64,000 bases of DNA from Psychrobacillus sp. BL-248-WT-3 (lineage in GTDB: Bacteria; Bacillota; Bacilli; Bacillales_A; Planococcaceae), in the NCBI RefSeq assembly GCF_012843435.1, contig NZ_JABAFC010000012.1, positions 1 through 64,000 of the forward strand, written 5' to 3'. This document shows, one piece after another, positions 29,516 to 37,812 of this stretch. The notes beneath the pieces were generated by a model. That model was not told the DNA's origin, did not search any database, and saw only the letters and a list, made by a program, of their open reading frames with translations. The position numbers were made by a program, and so were the translations under genes. The first letter of the stretch is position 1; every line of letters begins with the position of its first letter.

Positions 29516-30334
29516 ATGGAATGGTTTTTATTAGTACTGAGCGGGCTTTTTTCAGGTACGATTGGTGCACTAGTGGGATTAGGAGGCGGGGTTATTTTAG
29601 TACCAGCCGTGCTATTCCTTGGTACGACGCTGGATTTGATTCCAAATATTACGCCTCAGAGTGTTGTAGGTTTATCTGTTGTTATGATGATTTTTATTGG
29701 TCTGTCCTCTACGCTTTCTTATATGAAGTCTAAGACGGTGGATTTTAAAAGTGGATTTATATTTTTTATAGGAAGTATCCCGGGAACCATTTTAGGTGCT
29801 TGGGTAAACAAAGGATTAGATCTCCCTTCGTTTAACCTATACTTTGGTATATTGCTTGTCATTTTATCCGTTCTTTTGCTAGTTCGTAAATATTTGAAGC
29901 CCGTTCAATGGTTTGTCAAGCATGGCAAGAAGCGTACCTTTGAGGATGGGGAAAATACATATGTATATGGATATCCAGTCTGGTTTGCACTAGCTTTAAC
30001 CTTTTTTATAGGTTTTGCTTCCGGGTTGTTTGGAATTGGTGGAGGCTCGATGATTGTGCCGGCCATGATTCTATTATTTCTGTTTCCGCCCCATGTGGCA
30101 GTCGGAACGTCAATGTTTATGGTCTTTTTATCGTCTATTGTGAACTCTGCTACACATATATCTTTAGGAAACGTACCATGGCTATATACCATTCCTGTCA
30201 TCCCTGCCGCCTATATTGGTGCTAAGATAGGTGCTAAGCTCAATAAAAAGCTAAACTCGGAAACGCTTGTGACAGCACTTAGAATAGTACTGCTATTGCT
30301 AGGAATAAGATCTATTATAGATGGGCTATTTTAA
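29516..30334 (+). CDS. yunE: TauE/SafE family membrane transporter YunE
   Basis: The 272-residue polytopic protein has about eight membrane segments in two homologous halves, each carrying a glycine-rich motif: GALVGLGGGVILVPAVLFLG in the first and GLFGIGGGSMIVPAMILL in the second. This is the sulfite exporter TauE/SafE family, which exports sulfur- or carboxyl-containing anions. The substrate here is unknown. It has no spacer from yunF and is 32 bp from yunD, so the three form an operon. Confidence 0.9.
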   Translation: MEWFLLVLSGLFSGTIGALVGLGGGVILVPAVLFLGTTLDLIPNITPQSVVGLSVVMMIFIGLSSTLSYMKSKTVDFKSGFIFFIGSIPGTILGAWVNKGLDLPSFNLYFGILLVILSVLLLVRKYLKPVQWFVKHGKKRTFEDGENTYVYGYPVWFALALTFFIGFASGLFGIGGGSMIVPAMILLFLFPPHVAVGTSMFMVFLSSIVNSATHISLGNVPWLYTIPVIPAAYIGAKIGAKLNKKLNSETLVTALRIVLLLLGIRSIIDGLF

Positions 30335-30366
30335 TAAAGGCGAGCGATAGCCCGCATAAAAAAGAG

Positions 30367-31746
30367 GTGAGAAAGCTGAGAGAGACCATTCATATTTATC
30401 ATACAAATGATTTGCATAGTCATTTAGAAAATTGGCCGTCTATCCATCACTTTCTCTCTGAAAGACGTAAAAAGCATGCAAGCGAGTCCTCTCTTATATT
30501 AGATATCGGTGATCATGTGGATCGCTCGAATATATACACAGAGGGGACACTTGGGAAGGGGAACGTGAAGCTCTTAAATGAAGCCCGATATGATTATGCA
30601 ACGATTGGAAACAATGAAGGAATCACATTGAGTCACGAAGAATTGGATTCATTATATGAACAGGCTAAATTCGAGGTCATAGTTTCCAATTTTACGGATT
30701 TGGAAGGGAATATCCCTAGGTGGGTGAAGCCTTATAAAATTCATCAGACGGCCTCTGGAATACGAATTGGGATTATAGCTGCTACTGCGGATTATAGTGT
30801 TTATTATGAAAAGCTTGGGTGGAGATTGCAGGATCCTCTTCCTAGACTGCAGGCAGTTGCTGATCAGATTTCTCCTCATGTCGATGTCCTTATTTGTATG
30901 TCTCATTTAGGAAAGTCTAAGGATGAAGAGCTATGTGAGCTGATACCGTCTCTGGACTTAATTTTAGGAGCACACACGCATCATTTGTTCGAGGAAGGGA
31001 AAATGGTTGGGAATACATTGCAGGCCGCTACAGGGAAATTTGGGATGTATGTGGGCTATGTGAGTCTTGAATATGACCATTCCATGAAAAGAGTTGTTTC
31101 TAAACAGGCTGTTGTCTACCCTACAGACGAGTTGCCAGTCCCTCAAAATGCAGGACACACGATGGAAAATTGGGAGCGAATCGGTAAAGAAAAGCTATCT
31201 TATCCTGTTTTTACAAGCAATTCCTTGTTAAAAAAAGAGTGGTTCAATGGGTCTGAGTTAGCGAATTTCTTTGGAAAGGCATTGCTAGCATACACGAATG
31301 CAGATTGTGCCATGTTTCCTGCAGGAATTTTCTTAAAGGATTTACCGGAGGGACCTGTCACTGCTTGGGATCTACATCAATGCCTGCCTCACCCCATTAA
31401 TCCATGTATCGTTACATTAAGTGGAGCTGAGCTGCTAGAGGTGATGGAGCTTTCAAAAAACGAAAAATGGCCAAATTTAGAAGTGAAGGGTCTCGGATTT
31501 CGTGGTAAGTATTTAGGGGCTATTTTATTTGAACAGGTTGAACAAGATATGCATGGGCAGCTTTTGATTAAAGGTGAGCCATTAACGCTACATCAAACGT
31601 ACCGACTGGCGACGCTAGACATGTTTACTTTTGGATTTTTCTTTCCTTCCTTTAAGACCGCGAAGAAACAATATATTATGCCAGAAACTATTCGGGACGT
31701 TATAAAATGGTATGGAATAAAGGAAAAGCATAAATGTAGGGCATAA
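30367..31746 (+). CDS. yunD: Metallophosphatase/5'-nucleotidase family protein YunD
   Basis: The roughly 459-residue protein has an N-terminal calcineurin-like domain with IYHTNDLHSHLENW, LILDIGDHVDRS, TIGNNEG, CMSHLG and GAHTHH, and a C-terminal 5'-nucleotidase domain. The third motif reads GNNE where most relatives have GNHE, so a metal or transition-state histidine is replaced. It probably hydrolyses a nucleotide or nucleotide-like phosphate. No signal peptide is present. The GTG at 30367 overlaps the AGAGGTGA site; a CTG at 30376 is better spaced, so the true start may be non-canonical. Confidence 0.88.
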   Translation: MRKLRETIHIYHTNDLHSHLENWPSIHHFLSERRKKHASESSLILDIGDHVDRSNIYTEGTLGKGNVKLLNEARYDYATIGNNEGITLSHEELDSLYEQAKFEVIVSNFTDLEGNIPRWVKPYKIHQTASGIRIGIIAATADYSVYYEKLGWRLQDPLPRLQAVADQISPHVDVLICMSHLGKSKDEELCELIPSLDLILGAHTHHLFEEGKMVGNTLQAATGKFGMYVGYVSLEYDHSMKRVVSKQAVVYPTDELPVPQNAGHTMENWERIGKEKLSYPVFTSNSLLKKEWFNGSELANFFGKALLAYTNADCAMFPAGIFLKDLPEGPVTAWDLHQCLPHPINPCIVTLSGAELLEVMELSKNEKWPNLEVKGLGFRGKYLGAILFEQVEQDMHGQLLIKGEPLTLHQTYRLATLDMFTFGFFFPSFKTAKKQYIMPETIRDVIKWYGIKEKHKCRA

Positions 31747-31749
31747 TAG

Positions 31750-31786
31750 ACCTCCTCGTTACATAAAAGTAATGAGGAGGTTTTTT
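31750..31786 (+). terminator. yunD terminator overlapping the yunB ribosome binding site
   Basis: CCTCCTCGTTAC pairs with GTAATGAGGAGG around a six-base loop and is followed by six T residues. The right arm contains GAGGAGG, the ribosome binding site of yunB, whose TTG start lies eight bases further on. Confidence 0.88.
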
Positions 31787-31788
31787 CG

Positions 31789-32559
31789 TTGTTTTATCGC
31801 AAAAAGAAGAAGCGTTTCATATTTTTTAGCACTCAACGCAAATTAGCCATCTTTTTAACATGCTTTTTATTGTCAGTGGCTTACGTATTTTATTATATAA
31901 ATGCGCAACTGACTCCCACTTATTTACAATATGCTGAGGTGCAAACTAACAAGATTGCCTCTATGGTAATAAGTAAGGCGATTAACTCGCGTACAGCAAA
32001 TGTTCTAGATGTAAACGATATTATTGAAGAGGTTCCTTCGGATAGCAAAAATATGGTTACAACCAAATTCAATACAGAAATTATTAACCGAGTGCTATCT
32101 GATACAAATAGTTTAGTACAATCCCATTTAGAACAGGCTGAACAAGGGAATTTATCAAGTCTTCCTTACTTGGATGATATTGAGTATGATAAGCAAACAA
32201 TGGAAGACCAAGGTGGAGTCGTATTTTTTGTTCCGATGGGGCAAGCAACGAATATACCTTTGATCGGGAATTTAGGTCCAAAAATACCTATTCGATTCCA
32301 CGTGATCGGAAACGTTCAGTCAAATGTGGTGCCTACTATTACCGAGTTCGGTATTAATAATGCGTATGTAGAAATTAGTATCCACATTAAGGTGAACGTA
32401 CAAATCATCGTCCCGCTTGCTAGTAAAATGAGTGTAGTGGAACAGAATATACCAGTAGCCATGGGTCTAGTACAAGGGCAGGTTCCTCACATTTATACAG
32501 GTGGGGATGGGTCGGCTGCTCCATCGGTGGAGGTACCTATACCGTTACCGGAAGATTAA
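31789..32559 (+). CDS. yunB: Sporulation protein YunB
   Basis: The 256-residue protein has one N-terminal membrane anchor (about residues 14-34) and an extracytoplasmic domain with FVPMGQATNIPLIGNLGPKIPIRFHVIGNVQSNVVP, characteristic of YunB/YraG-type sporulation proteins. In B. subtilis yunB is made in the mother cell and is needed for efficient spore formation. The TTG start uses GAGGAGG, which lies inside the yunD terminator arm. Its presence is the clearest evidence in the window for a spore former. Confidence 0.9.
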   Translation: MFYRKKKKRFIFFSTQRKLAIFLTCFLLSVAYVFYYINAQLTPTYLQYAEVQTNKIASMVISKAINSRTANVLDVNDIIEEVPSDSKNMVTTKFNTEIINRVLSDTNSLVQSHLEQAEQGNLSSLPYLDDIEYDKQTMEDQGGVVFFVPMGQATNIPLIGNLGPKIPIRFHVIGNVQSNVVPTITEFGINNAYVEISIHIKVNVQIIVPLASKMSVVEQNIPVAMGLVQGQVPHIYTGGDGSAAPSVEVPIPLPED

Positions 32560-32611
32560 AAAAACTTCATTTTTCTTAAATTACTGTTAGAATAGATAAA
32601 AATGAATAATA

Positions 32612-32787
32612 AATAGGTAGAGGCCGCATTGCTTAATAGTATGTTACGGGAGGGTGACTCCAAGGATCGTAATAGAAAGGAAGTTTTGCCGAAACTAAGT
32701 ATGTCTAGTCAAGGATGCTTAGTTGGGGTTATTTTGAACAAGAATAACACTGTCATGTATATGGGGACATATAGATGGGGAGCTACA
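32612..32787 (+). ncRNA. Lysine riboswitch (L-box)
   Basis: The segment contains the ordered L-box landmarks: AGGTAGAGGCCGC, TAATAGTATG, GAAAGGAAGTTTTGCCGAA, GCTTAGTTGGGG, ACTGTCATG, and a closing AGCTAC strand that pairs with GTAG at the start. It is followed by an intrinsic terminator and an NhaC-family transporter gene. Lysine binding should promote termination. A 126-codon frame that runs through it (32629-33009) is not regarded as a gene. Confidence 0.88.
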
Positions 32788-32826
32788 AAAGTGAAACAAA
32801 GTGTTATAACTAAAATTTCATGTATA

Positions 32827-32860
32827 AGCCAACCTATAAAATACTATAGGTTGGCTTTTC
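32827..32860 (+). terminator. L-box-controlled terminator
   Basis: GCCAACCTATA and TATAGGTTGGC form an eleven-base stem, followed by TTTTCTATTTT, 22 bp upstream of the transporter start. Its position makes it the expression platform of the lysine riboswitch. Confidence 0.9.
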
Positions 32861-32881
32861 TATTTTCAAGGAGGAACAGTT

Positions 32882-34453
32882 TTGGAGAATACAATTTTTT
32901 CGTTAGTGCCACCGCTATTGGCAATCATCATGGTTTTATTGACAAAAAGGGTCTTGTTATCGTTAGGAGCAGGTATTCTTTCTGCAGCCTTACTAGTAGA
33001 GGAATTTAGCCCTGTTGGATCTTTGTTAATGTTATGGAATTCCTTTAAAATCTCTTTTTGGGATGGGGGTTTAAATGTATATAACATATATATTTTATTG
33101 TTCATTCTCTTGTTAGGTGTAGTTACTGCTTTTGTCAGCCTGTCAGGAGGAAGCACAGCTTTCGCTAATTGGGCGATCAAGCGAATTAAAACGAAAAGAG
33201 GCTCTAAACTATTAACAGCCTTTTTAGGAATCATTATTTTTGTGGACGATTATTTTAATGCATTAGCAGTAGGGCAAATTGCAAGACCAATTACGGATTC
33301 GCATAAGGTTTCTCGTGCAAAGCTAGCCTATTTCATCGATTCTACATCAGCACCGATATGTGTAATCTCACCAGTTTCTAGCTGGGGAGCATTTTTGATA
33401 AGCCAGCTAGGTGTTATTTTCACAACACATGCTGTAACAGAATATACTCCGCTAGAAGCTTTTATCACAATGGCGCCTATGAACTTCTATGTAATAGCTA
33501 CTTTGGCGATCGTATTCTTTACGGCTTGGACAGATTTTGATTTATTTGAGATGAAGAAGCATGAAAAGCGTGCGAAGGAAACAGGAGTATTATTTGATCC
33601 TAATAAAACTAATCCGGGAGATATGGATGGAGATTTTCCTGACAATCAGTATGGGAAAGTGATCGATTTATTACTTCCAATCATCTCTTTAGTAGTGGTG
33701 ACGTTAGGGTTGATGTTCTGGACGGGCTATCAGTTGTCCGGAGGAAGTTTAGATATATTTGTCATCTTTGAAAATACAGATGTTCCTTTTTCATTATTTA
33801 TAGCTGGATTGGTAGCAAGTATTTTAGCTTTCCTGTTATATGCTCGCCAATTCAAGGTTAACCCAAATGCTAACATGAGCTACGTGTGGAAGGCTTTACG
33901 TACAGGCATTCAATCTATGCTTCCTGCCATTTTGATTCTTGTATTCGCATGGGCATTATCTTACCTTATTACAGCCTTAGAAACAGGTGCATTCCTTGCA
34001 ACGATTGTTACAGAAAATAATATCCCAGTAGGTATTATTCCAGTATTACTGTTTGTGCTGACTGCTTTTATGGCCTTTGCTACAGGTTCATCCTGGGGTT
34101 CGTTTGGTATCTTGCTTCCGATTGGTGCAAGCATTATTATGGCAATCGATCCTCAGCTATTGCTACCAGTATTAGCAGCAGTATTGGCAGGAGCAGTTTT
34201 CGGAGACCATTGTTCACCGATTTCGGACACTACGATCATGTCGGCTACGGGAGCTGGAGTTAATGTCATTGATCATGTGATGACACAGCTGCCTTATGCA
34301 ATAACTAGTGCGATAATAGCTGCAATCGGATACTTAGTATTAGGATTGACAGGCTCTGTCATGATAGGATTAATAACAGTAGTAGGAATCCTCATTCTAT
34401 TATTTGGGTTTTGGACCCTTAGTAATAAAAGTGGGAACAAGCATTCTATTTAG
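32882..34453 (+). CDS. NhaC-family transporter, predicted lysine transporter (LysW-like)
   Basis: The 523-residue protein has about twelve membrane segments and the NhaC motifs LTAFLGIIIFVDDYFNALAVGQIARPITD and AVFGDHCSPISDTTIMSATGAG. NhaC members exchange sodium or protons for a substrate. The lysine riboswitch upstream, and the published prediction that L-box-linked NhaC proteins (LysW) carry lysine, make lysine uptake the best hypothesis rather than Na+/H+ antiport alone. The TTG start follows AAGGAGG. It is transcribed alone under the riboswitch. Confidence 0.82.
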   Translation: MENTIFSLVPPLLAIIMVLLTKRVLLSLGAGILSAALLVEEFSPVGSLLMLWNSFKISFWDGGLNVYNIYILLFILLLGVVTAFVSLSGGSTAFANWAIKRIKTKRGSKLLTAFLGIIIFVDDYFNALAVGQIARPITDSHKVSRAKLAYFIDSTSAPICVISPVSSWGAFLISQLGVIFTTHAVTEYTPLEAFITMAPMNFYVIATLAIVFFTAWTDFDLFEMKKHEKRAKETGVLFDPNKTNPGDMDGDFPDNQYGKVIDLLLPIISLVVVTLGLMFWTGYQLSGGSLDIFVIFENTDVPFSLFIAGLVASILAFLLYARQFKVNPNANMSYVWKALRTGIQSMLPAILILVFAWALSYLITALETGAFLATIVTENNIPVGIIPVLLFVLTAFMAFATGSSWGSFGILLPIGASIIMAIDPQLLLPVLAAVLAGAVFGDHCSPISDTTIMSATGAGVNVIDHVMTQLPYAITSAIIAAIGYLVLGLTGSVMIGLITVVGILILLFGFWTLSNKSGNKHSI

Positions 34454-34537
34454 CTTTTTTAGAAGGTTGTTTGAATTCAAATAATATGGTACATTGACAA
34501 CAGTGAAGTCAGATTATTTGAAATGGGGGATGGAATC

Positions 34538-35470
34538 GTGACATCATGTAAGCCACCAAAAGAACAACATGAGCGCAAGCCTGAATGGCTCAAAATAAAG
34601 CTAAATACGAATGAAGATTATAAAGGCTTAAAAAAATTAATGCGCGAAAACAATCTAAATACTGTGTGTGAAGAGGCAAGATGCCCTAATATTCATGAGT
34701 GCTGGGGATCTCGTCGTACTGCTACATTTATGATTCTTGGAGCAATTTGTACAAGAGCATGTCGCTTCTGTGCTGTAAAAACTGGCCTTCCAAATGAATT
34801 AGATTTAGCTGAGCCAGAACGTGTGGCAGATTCAGTTGTTATTATGAATCTGAAGCATGCGGTAGTGACGGCTGTAGCAAGGGATGACTTAAAAGATGGC
34901 GGCTCAGAGGTTTTTGCAGAAACGATCCGTGCAATTCGAAGAAAAAATCCTTTTACTACAATTGAAGTGCTTCCATCAGATATGGGGGGCATTGAGCAAA
35001 ACATCCGAAACATTATGGATGCGAAGCCAGATATCCTGAACCATAATATTGAAACGGTACGTCGATTAACTCCAAGAGTTAGAGCACGCGCACAATATGA
35101 CCGTTCTTTAGAATTATTAAAGCGTGCAAAGGAAATGCAGCCAAGCATTCCTACAAAGTCTTCGTTAATGCTAGGTTTAGGGGAAACGTTTGAAGAAATC
35201 ATTGAGGTTATGGATGATTTACGTGCAAACAACGTTGATATTATGACAATTGGTCAATATTTGCAGCCTACGAAAAAACATTTAAAGGTTCAAAAATATT
35301 ATTCTCCAGCTGAGTTTGGAGAACTGCGTAAGATAGCAATGAGTAAGGGTTTTTCACATTGTGAGGCAGGCCCACTTGTTAGAAGTAGCTATCATGCAGA
35401 TGAGCAAGTAAATGCTGCTGCGAAGCAAAGACAGCAACAAGGTGAGGAATTACTAGCTGTTCAAGAGTAA
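34538..35470 (+). CDS. lipA: Lipoyl synthase LipA
   Basis: The roughly 310-residue radical-SAM enzyme inserts two sulfur atoms into octanoyl groups bound to GcvH or E2 proteins. The auxiliary cluster motif is [13 protein letters not shown] with a third cysteine in range, and the radical-SAM motif CTRACRFC binds the catalytic cluster; the terminal RSSYHADE serine is also present. I chose the GTG at 34538 because GGGGGATGG lies before it. The protein then aligns with B. subtilis LipA, which has a similar short N-terminus. Confidence 0.95.
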   Translation: MTSCKPPKEQHERKPEWLKIKLNTNEDYKGLKKLMRENNLNTVCEEARCPNIHECWGSRRTATFMILGAICTRACRFCAVKTGLPNELDLAEPERVADSVVIMNLKHAVVTAVARDDLKDGGSEVFAETIRAIRRKNPFTTIEVLPSDMGGIEQNIRNIMDAKPDILNHNIETVRRLTPRVRARAQYDRSLELLKRAKEMQPSIPTKSSLMLGLGETFEEIIEVMDDLRANNVDIMTIGQYLQPTKKHLKVQKYYSPAEFGELRKIAMSKGFSHCEAGPLVRSSYHADEQVNAAAKQRQQQGEELLAVQE

Positions 35471-35491
35471 TAGCTAATGGATGGTGAATGT

Positions 35492-35833
35492 ATGATAATA
35501 GCAGAAGGCTTCACTTATGAAGTAATAGAAGATTACCGTGATGCGTTTAAAGAGGAAGCTTTTTTGGAGCGTTACAGTGAGATTTTAACAAAGTACGATT
35601 ATATTATGGGAGACTGGGGATATGGTCAGCTTCGCCTAAAAGGGTTTTTCGAGGATCGTAACCAGAAGGCAACATTCGATACAAAAATTAGTACGATGAA
35701 GGATTATTTGTACGAGTATTGCAATTTTGGCTGTGCTTATTTCCTTGTTAAAAAAACAGGTGTGGCTCCAAAACCAGTAGTTTTAGAGCTAGTAAAAGAT
35801 AAACAAGAAAACCTTGAGCAGGATCAGTTATGA
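35492..35833 (+). CDS. yutD: YutD family protein (DUF1027)
   Basis: The 113-residue cytoplasmic protein is a YutD family member: FTYEVIEDYRDAFKEEAFLERYSEILTKYDYIMGDWGYGQLRLKGF, then KDYLYEYCNFGCAYFLVKK. The biochemical function is unknown. It follows lipA by about 20 bp, as in B. subtilis. The in-frame ATG at 35477 lacks a ribosome binding site, so the ATG at 35492 after GGTGA is preferred. Its last codons form the left arm of a terminator. Confidence 0.88.
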   Translation: MIIAEGFTYEVIEDYRDAFKEEAFLERYSEILTKYDYIMGDWGYGQLRLKGFFEDRNQKATFDTKISTMKDYLYEYCNFGCAYFLVKKTGVAPKPVVLELVKDKQENLEQDQL

Positions 35834-35852
35834 TCTAGCTCAAGGTTTTTTT
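35810..35852 (+). terminator. lipA-yutD terminator
   Basis: AACCTTGAGC and GCTCAAGGTT pair as outer arms, with GATCA/TGATC as an inner stem, followed by a T run. It overlaps the yutD stop codon. A terminal-repeat sequence begins four bases later. Confidence 0.9.
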
Positions 35853-35856
35853 CTAA

Positions 35857-35886
35857 GGCTCTGTTATAGGCTAGGGTTGGCTTTGT
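35857..35886 (+). repeat. Left terminal repeat of the 1.9 kb accessory cassette
   Basis: GGCTCTGTTATAGGCTAGGG resembles the ends of the element at 50861-51244 and is inverted relative to the copy at 37710-37740. Together they bracket three accessory genes. Confidence 0.65.
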
Positions 35887-35970
35887 TTTGTGAAATGTTA
35901 CACTTAAACTTAAGGTTCAGGTTAGTATAATAAGAAATGACGCTATACATAAAGAAAGTAGGTATTTCTA

Positions 35971-36711
35971 ATGTATTTGAGAGACATAGGTCTAGATTTA
36001 CCATATAAAAAAAATTATGAATATATCCTTGATATGATATCCAATCACAATTTAACTGAAGAAGAAGCAGTAAGATTAGATTTTGAAAAAAGTTGGAAAG
36101 AAAATAAAGTTAAGTTTGGTGATGAAGTAAGATGTATTGCAGCGTTGTATTTGGATTTATTAGGAAATTTTAAGACAGAAAAAACAAAAAAAATAATGAT
36201 TAGATGTGTAAATGATTTAGCTATGCATAGTATTGTACCTAAAACTACGGAAGGATTTACTGAGGTATATGTATTATTAGATTTTAATTGTTACTGGAAT
36301 TATTCTAATATCGAGAAGAAAAAACTTATTTTAGAAAAAATAAACGAAGGAATATTACTGATAGCAAATGAATTTTCTTGGGATATTAGTCCTTTTAGTC
36401 GAGTCACAAAAGAAATAATTGATAGAAACTATGTTAATGAATTCTCTTTGAAGCAGAAATCCTCTCCAGATAGAAAACATAAAGCAGAAATTTTTTGCCA
36501 GCATGATATTGATTTTATTACTATTTCGATGATTATTAGAGAACGAAAGTCAAATGAGGTGATAAAAAGTGAATTACTATTTAAAGATAGACCTCATGAA
36601 TTATCATTTGTTCAAAAACTAGGGGATTTAAAGTGGATTTCAAATAGAGAGGTTACACTTAAACATAGATACAATCTCCGTAAAAAGTGGACAGTTAAGA
36701 TGGATGAATGA
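35971..36711 (+). CDS. Hypothetical protein, 246 residues, accessory region
   Basis: I do not recognise this family. The protein is soluble, rich in lysine, glutamate and isoleucine, without signal peptide or membrane segment. The N-terminal half looks helical (YEYILDMISNHNLTEEEAVRLDFEKSW); the C-terminal part has alternating strands (HKAEIFCQHDIDFITISMIIRERKSNEVIKSELLF). The gene is clearly more AT-rich than yutD or lipA. It lies first in a cassette flanked by inverted repeats. An immunity-type or stress protein is conceivable, but nothing in the sequence proves it. Confidence 0.7.
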   Translation: MYLRDIGLDLPYKKNYEYILDMISNHNLTEEEAVRLDFEKSWKENKVKFGDEVRCIAALYLDLLGNFKTEKTKKIMIRCVNDLAMHSIVPKTTEGFTEVYVLLDFNCYWNYSNIEKKKLILEKINEGILLIANEFSWDISPFSRVTKEIIDRNYVNEFSLKQKSSPDRKHKAEIFCQHDIDFITISMIIRERKSNEVIKSELLFKDRPHELSFVQKLGDLKWISNREVTLKHRYNLRKKWTVKMDE

Positions 36712-36848
36712 ATCACATCCTAAAGGATTTGGATATGGATAATGAAATTGTACTTATTCAACAAACGTCGCATGTAAGTGGAAGGTGGGCTTTAATTTTG
36801 ACACTATTGCAATATTCAATCGCCTATATCGGTGAAGGGGGAGTTAAA

Positions 36849-37220
36849 ATGCTTAGAAAAACTATTCTATCATTACTAATACCTATTTTTGTTTTAGTTG
36901 TGTTGTCTGGTTGTAATAGTGGAAGCTCGGAAAGTTCTTATGGTGCATATTTGATAATTGATGGGAAAGAGTACACTTGGCAAGGCGATATTGAAAATAA
37001 TGAATTCACAGTCGCAGATAAAATTGGAGAAGTTAATAATAAAGTTGATAAAGAAGTAATGCCAAAGGATAATCTATCATCTAATTTTCTGGAAGTTGGA
37101 GAAGAAATATACACCTCAAACGAGGATAGTAAAGTTGTTATAGTAAAAAGAGAACATGATGGAAATTATGATAAATTTACGGAAAGTGACTACTATAAAG
37201 AACATAAGAGTGAAGATTAA
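36849..37220 (+). CDS. Small lipoprotein, accessory region
   Basis: The 123-residue protein has a lipoprotein signal peptide, MLRKTILSLLIPIFVLVVLSGC, so the mature protein starts with the lipidated cysteine at residue 22. The exported part is short, acidic and strand-rich (YLIIDGKEYTWQGDIENNEFTVADKIGEV), a pattern often seen in small Bacillus lipoproteins of unknown role. I chose the ATG at 36849 because GGGGGAG is right upstream; a longer frame from 36708 has no such site. The 137 bp between this start and the previous gene hold nothing I recognise. Confidence 0.8.
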   Translation: MLRKTILSLLIPIFVLVVLSGCNSGSSESSYGAYLIIDGKEYTWQGDIENNEFTVADKIGEVNNKVDKEVMPKDNLSSNFLEVGEEIYTSNEDSKVVIVKREHDGNYDKFTESDYYKEHKSED

Positions 37221-37264
37221 GGAATCCTTGTTATGCTAACGGGTAGCAGGTAGGAGAGAGTGCA

Positions 37265-37673
37265 TTGAGCTTAGCAAGCTATATTGGATGTAATGTAGAA
37301 ATCCCTCTGAACGATGAAGGGTCAGAAGATTTGATTATAATAGGAAACTGTTTTTCAGATAAGTATAACCAACGAGATGTGAAAAAACATCAATTTAACA
37401 CTCCTTTTGTTTACGAAATATCAAGTGACTGGGGAATAGAGATTAAAAAATATATCAACCAAAATACATGTGCCGAATCAAAAGAAAAGCGAATTGAACT
37501 GTGTAAAATTATGGACAGTTACATTGATAGAGGTGATTATTTTGAACTGTATAGTTGTTGGGTCGGTAGAAGAGGCAGATAAGCGGGTAGGTGAGATAAC
37601 GCTTCGAATCAATAACTTTGACATTGATCAGATTGAAATGCCTGAAAAAACGTTAGTTAGATTTGAAAAATGA
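37265..37673 (+). pseudogene. Frameshifted hypothetical gene, accessory region
   Basis: A TTG at 37265 after TAGGAGAG opens a frame (SLASYIGCNVEIPLNDEGSE) that runs to DYFELYSCWVG and then changes to RRGR and a stop at 37582. The third frame continues from the same point as EEADKRVGEITLRINNFDID and ends at 37673. Removing one base near 37568 restores a protein of about 135 residues with a smooth join WVG-EEAD. The frame shift therefore looks recent. The family is unknown to me; the protein is soluble and acidic. Confidence 0.75.
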
Positions 37674-37702
37674 GCCAGGAGAATTATCCTAGCTCATTTT
37701 TA
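37666..37702. terminator. Terminator after the frameshifted accessory gene
   Basis: AAAATGAGC and GCTCATTTT outer arms enclose an AGGA/TCCT inner stem. The T run on the plus strand and A run upstream allow bidirectional use. It overlaps the stop codon of the restored frame. Confidence 0.85.
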
Positions 37703-37709
37703 TATCTAT

Positions 37710-37740
37710 TTAAAATCAGCCTTTACCTTTAACATAGCCT
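37710..37740 (-). repeat. Right terminal repeat of the 1.9 kb accessory cassette
   Basis: On the minus strand the sequence begins AGGCTATGTTAAAGGTAAAG, nearly the same as the left end of the element at 50861 (AGGCTATGTTAAAGGTTAGG). It is inverted relative to the repeat at 35857-35886. Confidence 0.7.
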
Positions 37741-37812
37741 TTTCTCATAACATCATAGTGTTTGGACGGACGCACTGCTGGAAATTTGCTGAGCAAATAA
37801 TAGAATAAGTCA

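Noticed and set aside
32629-33009. 126-codon frame upstream of the NhaC-family gene
   Set aside because: It covers the lysine riboswitch and its terminator and overlaps the transporter gene in another frame.
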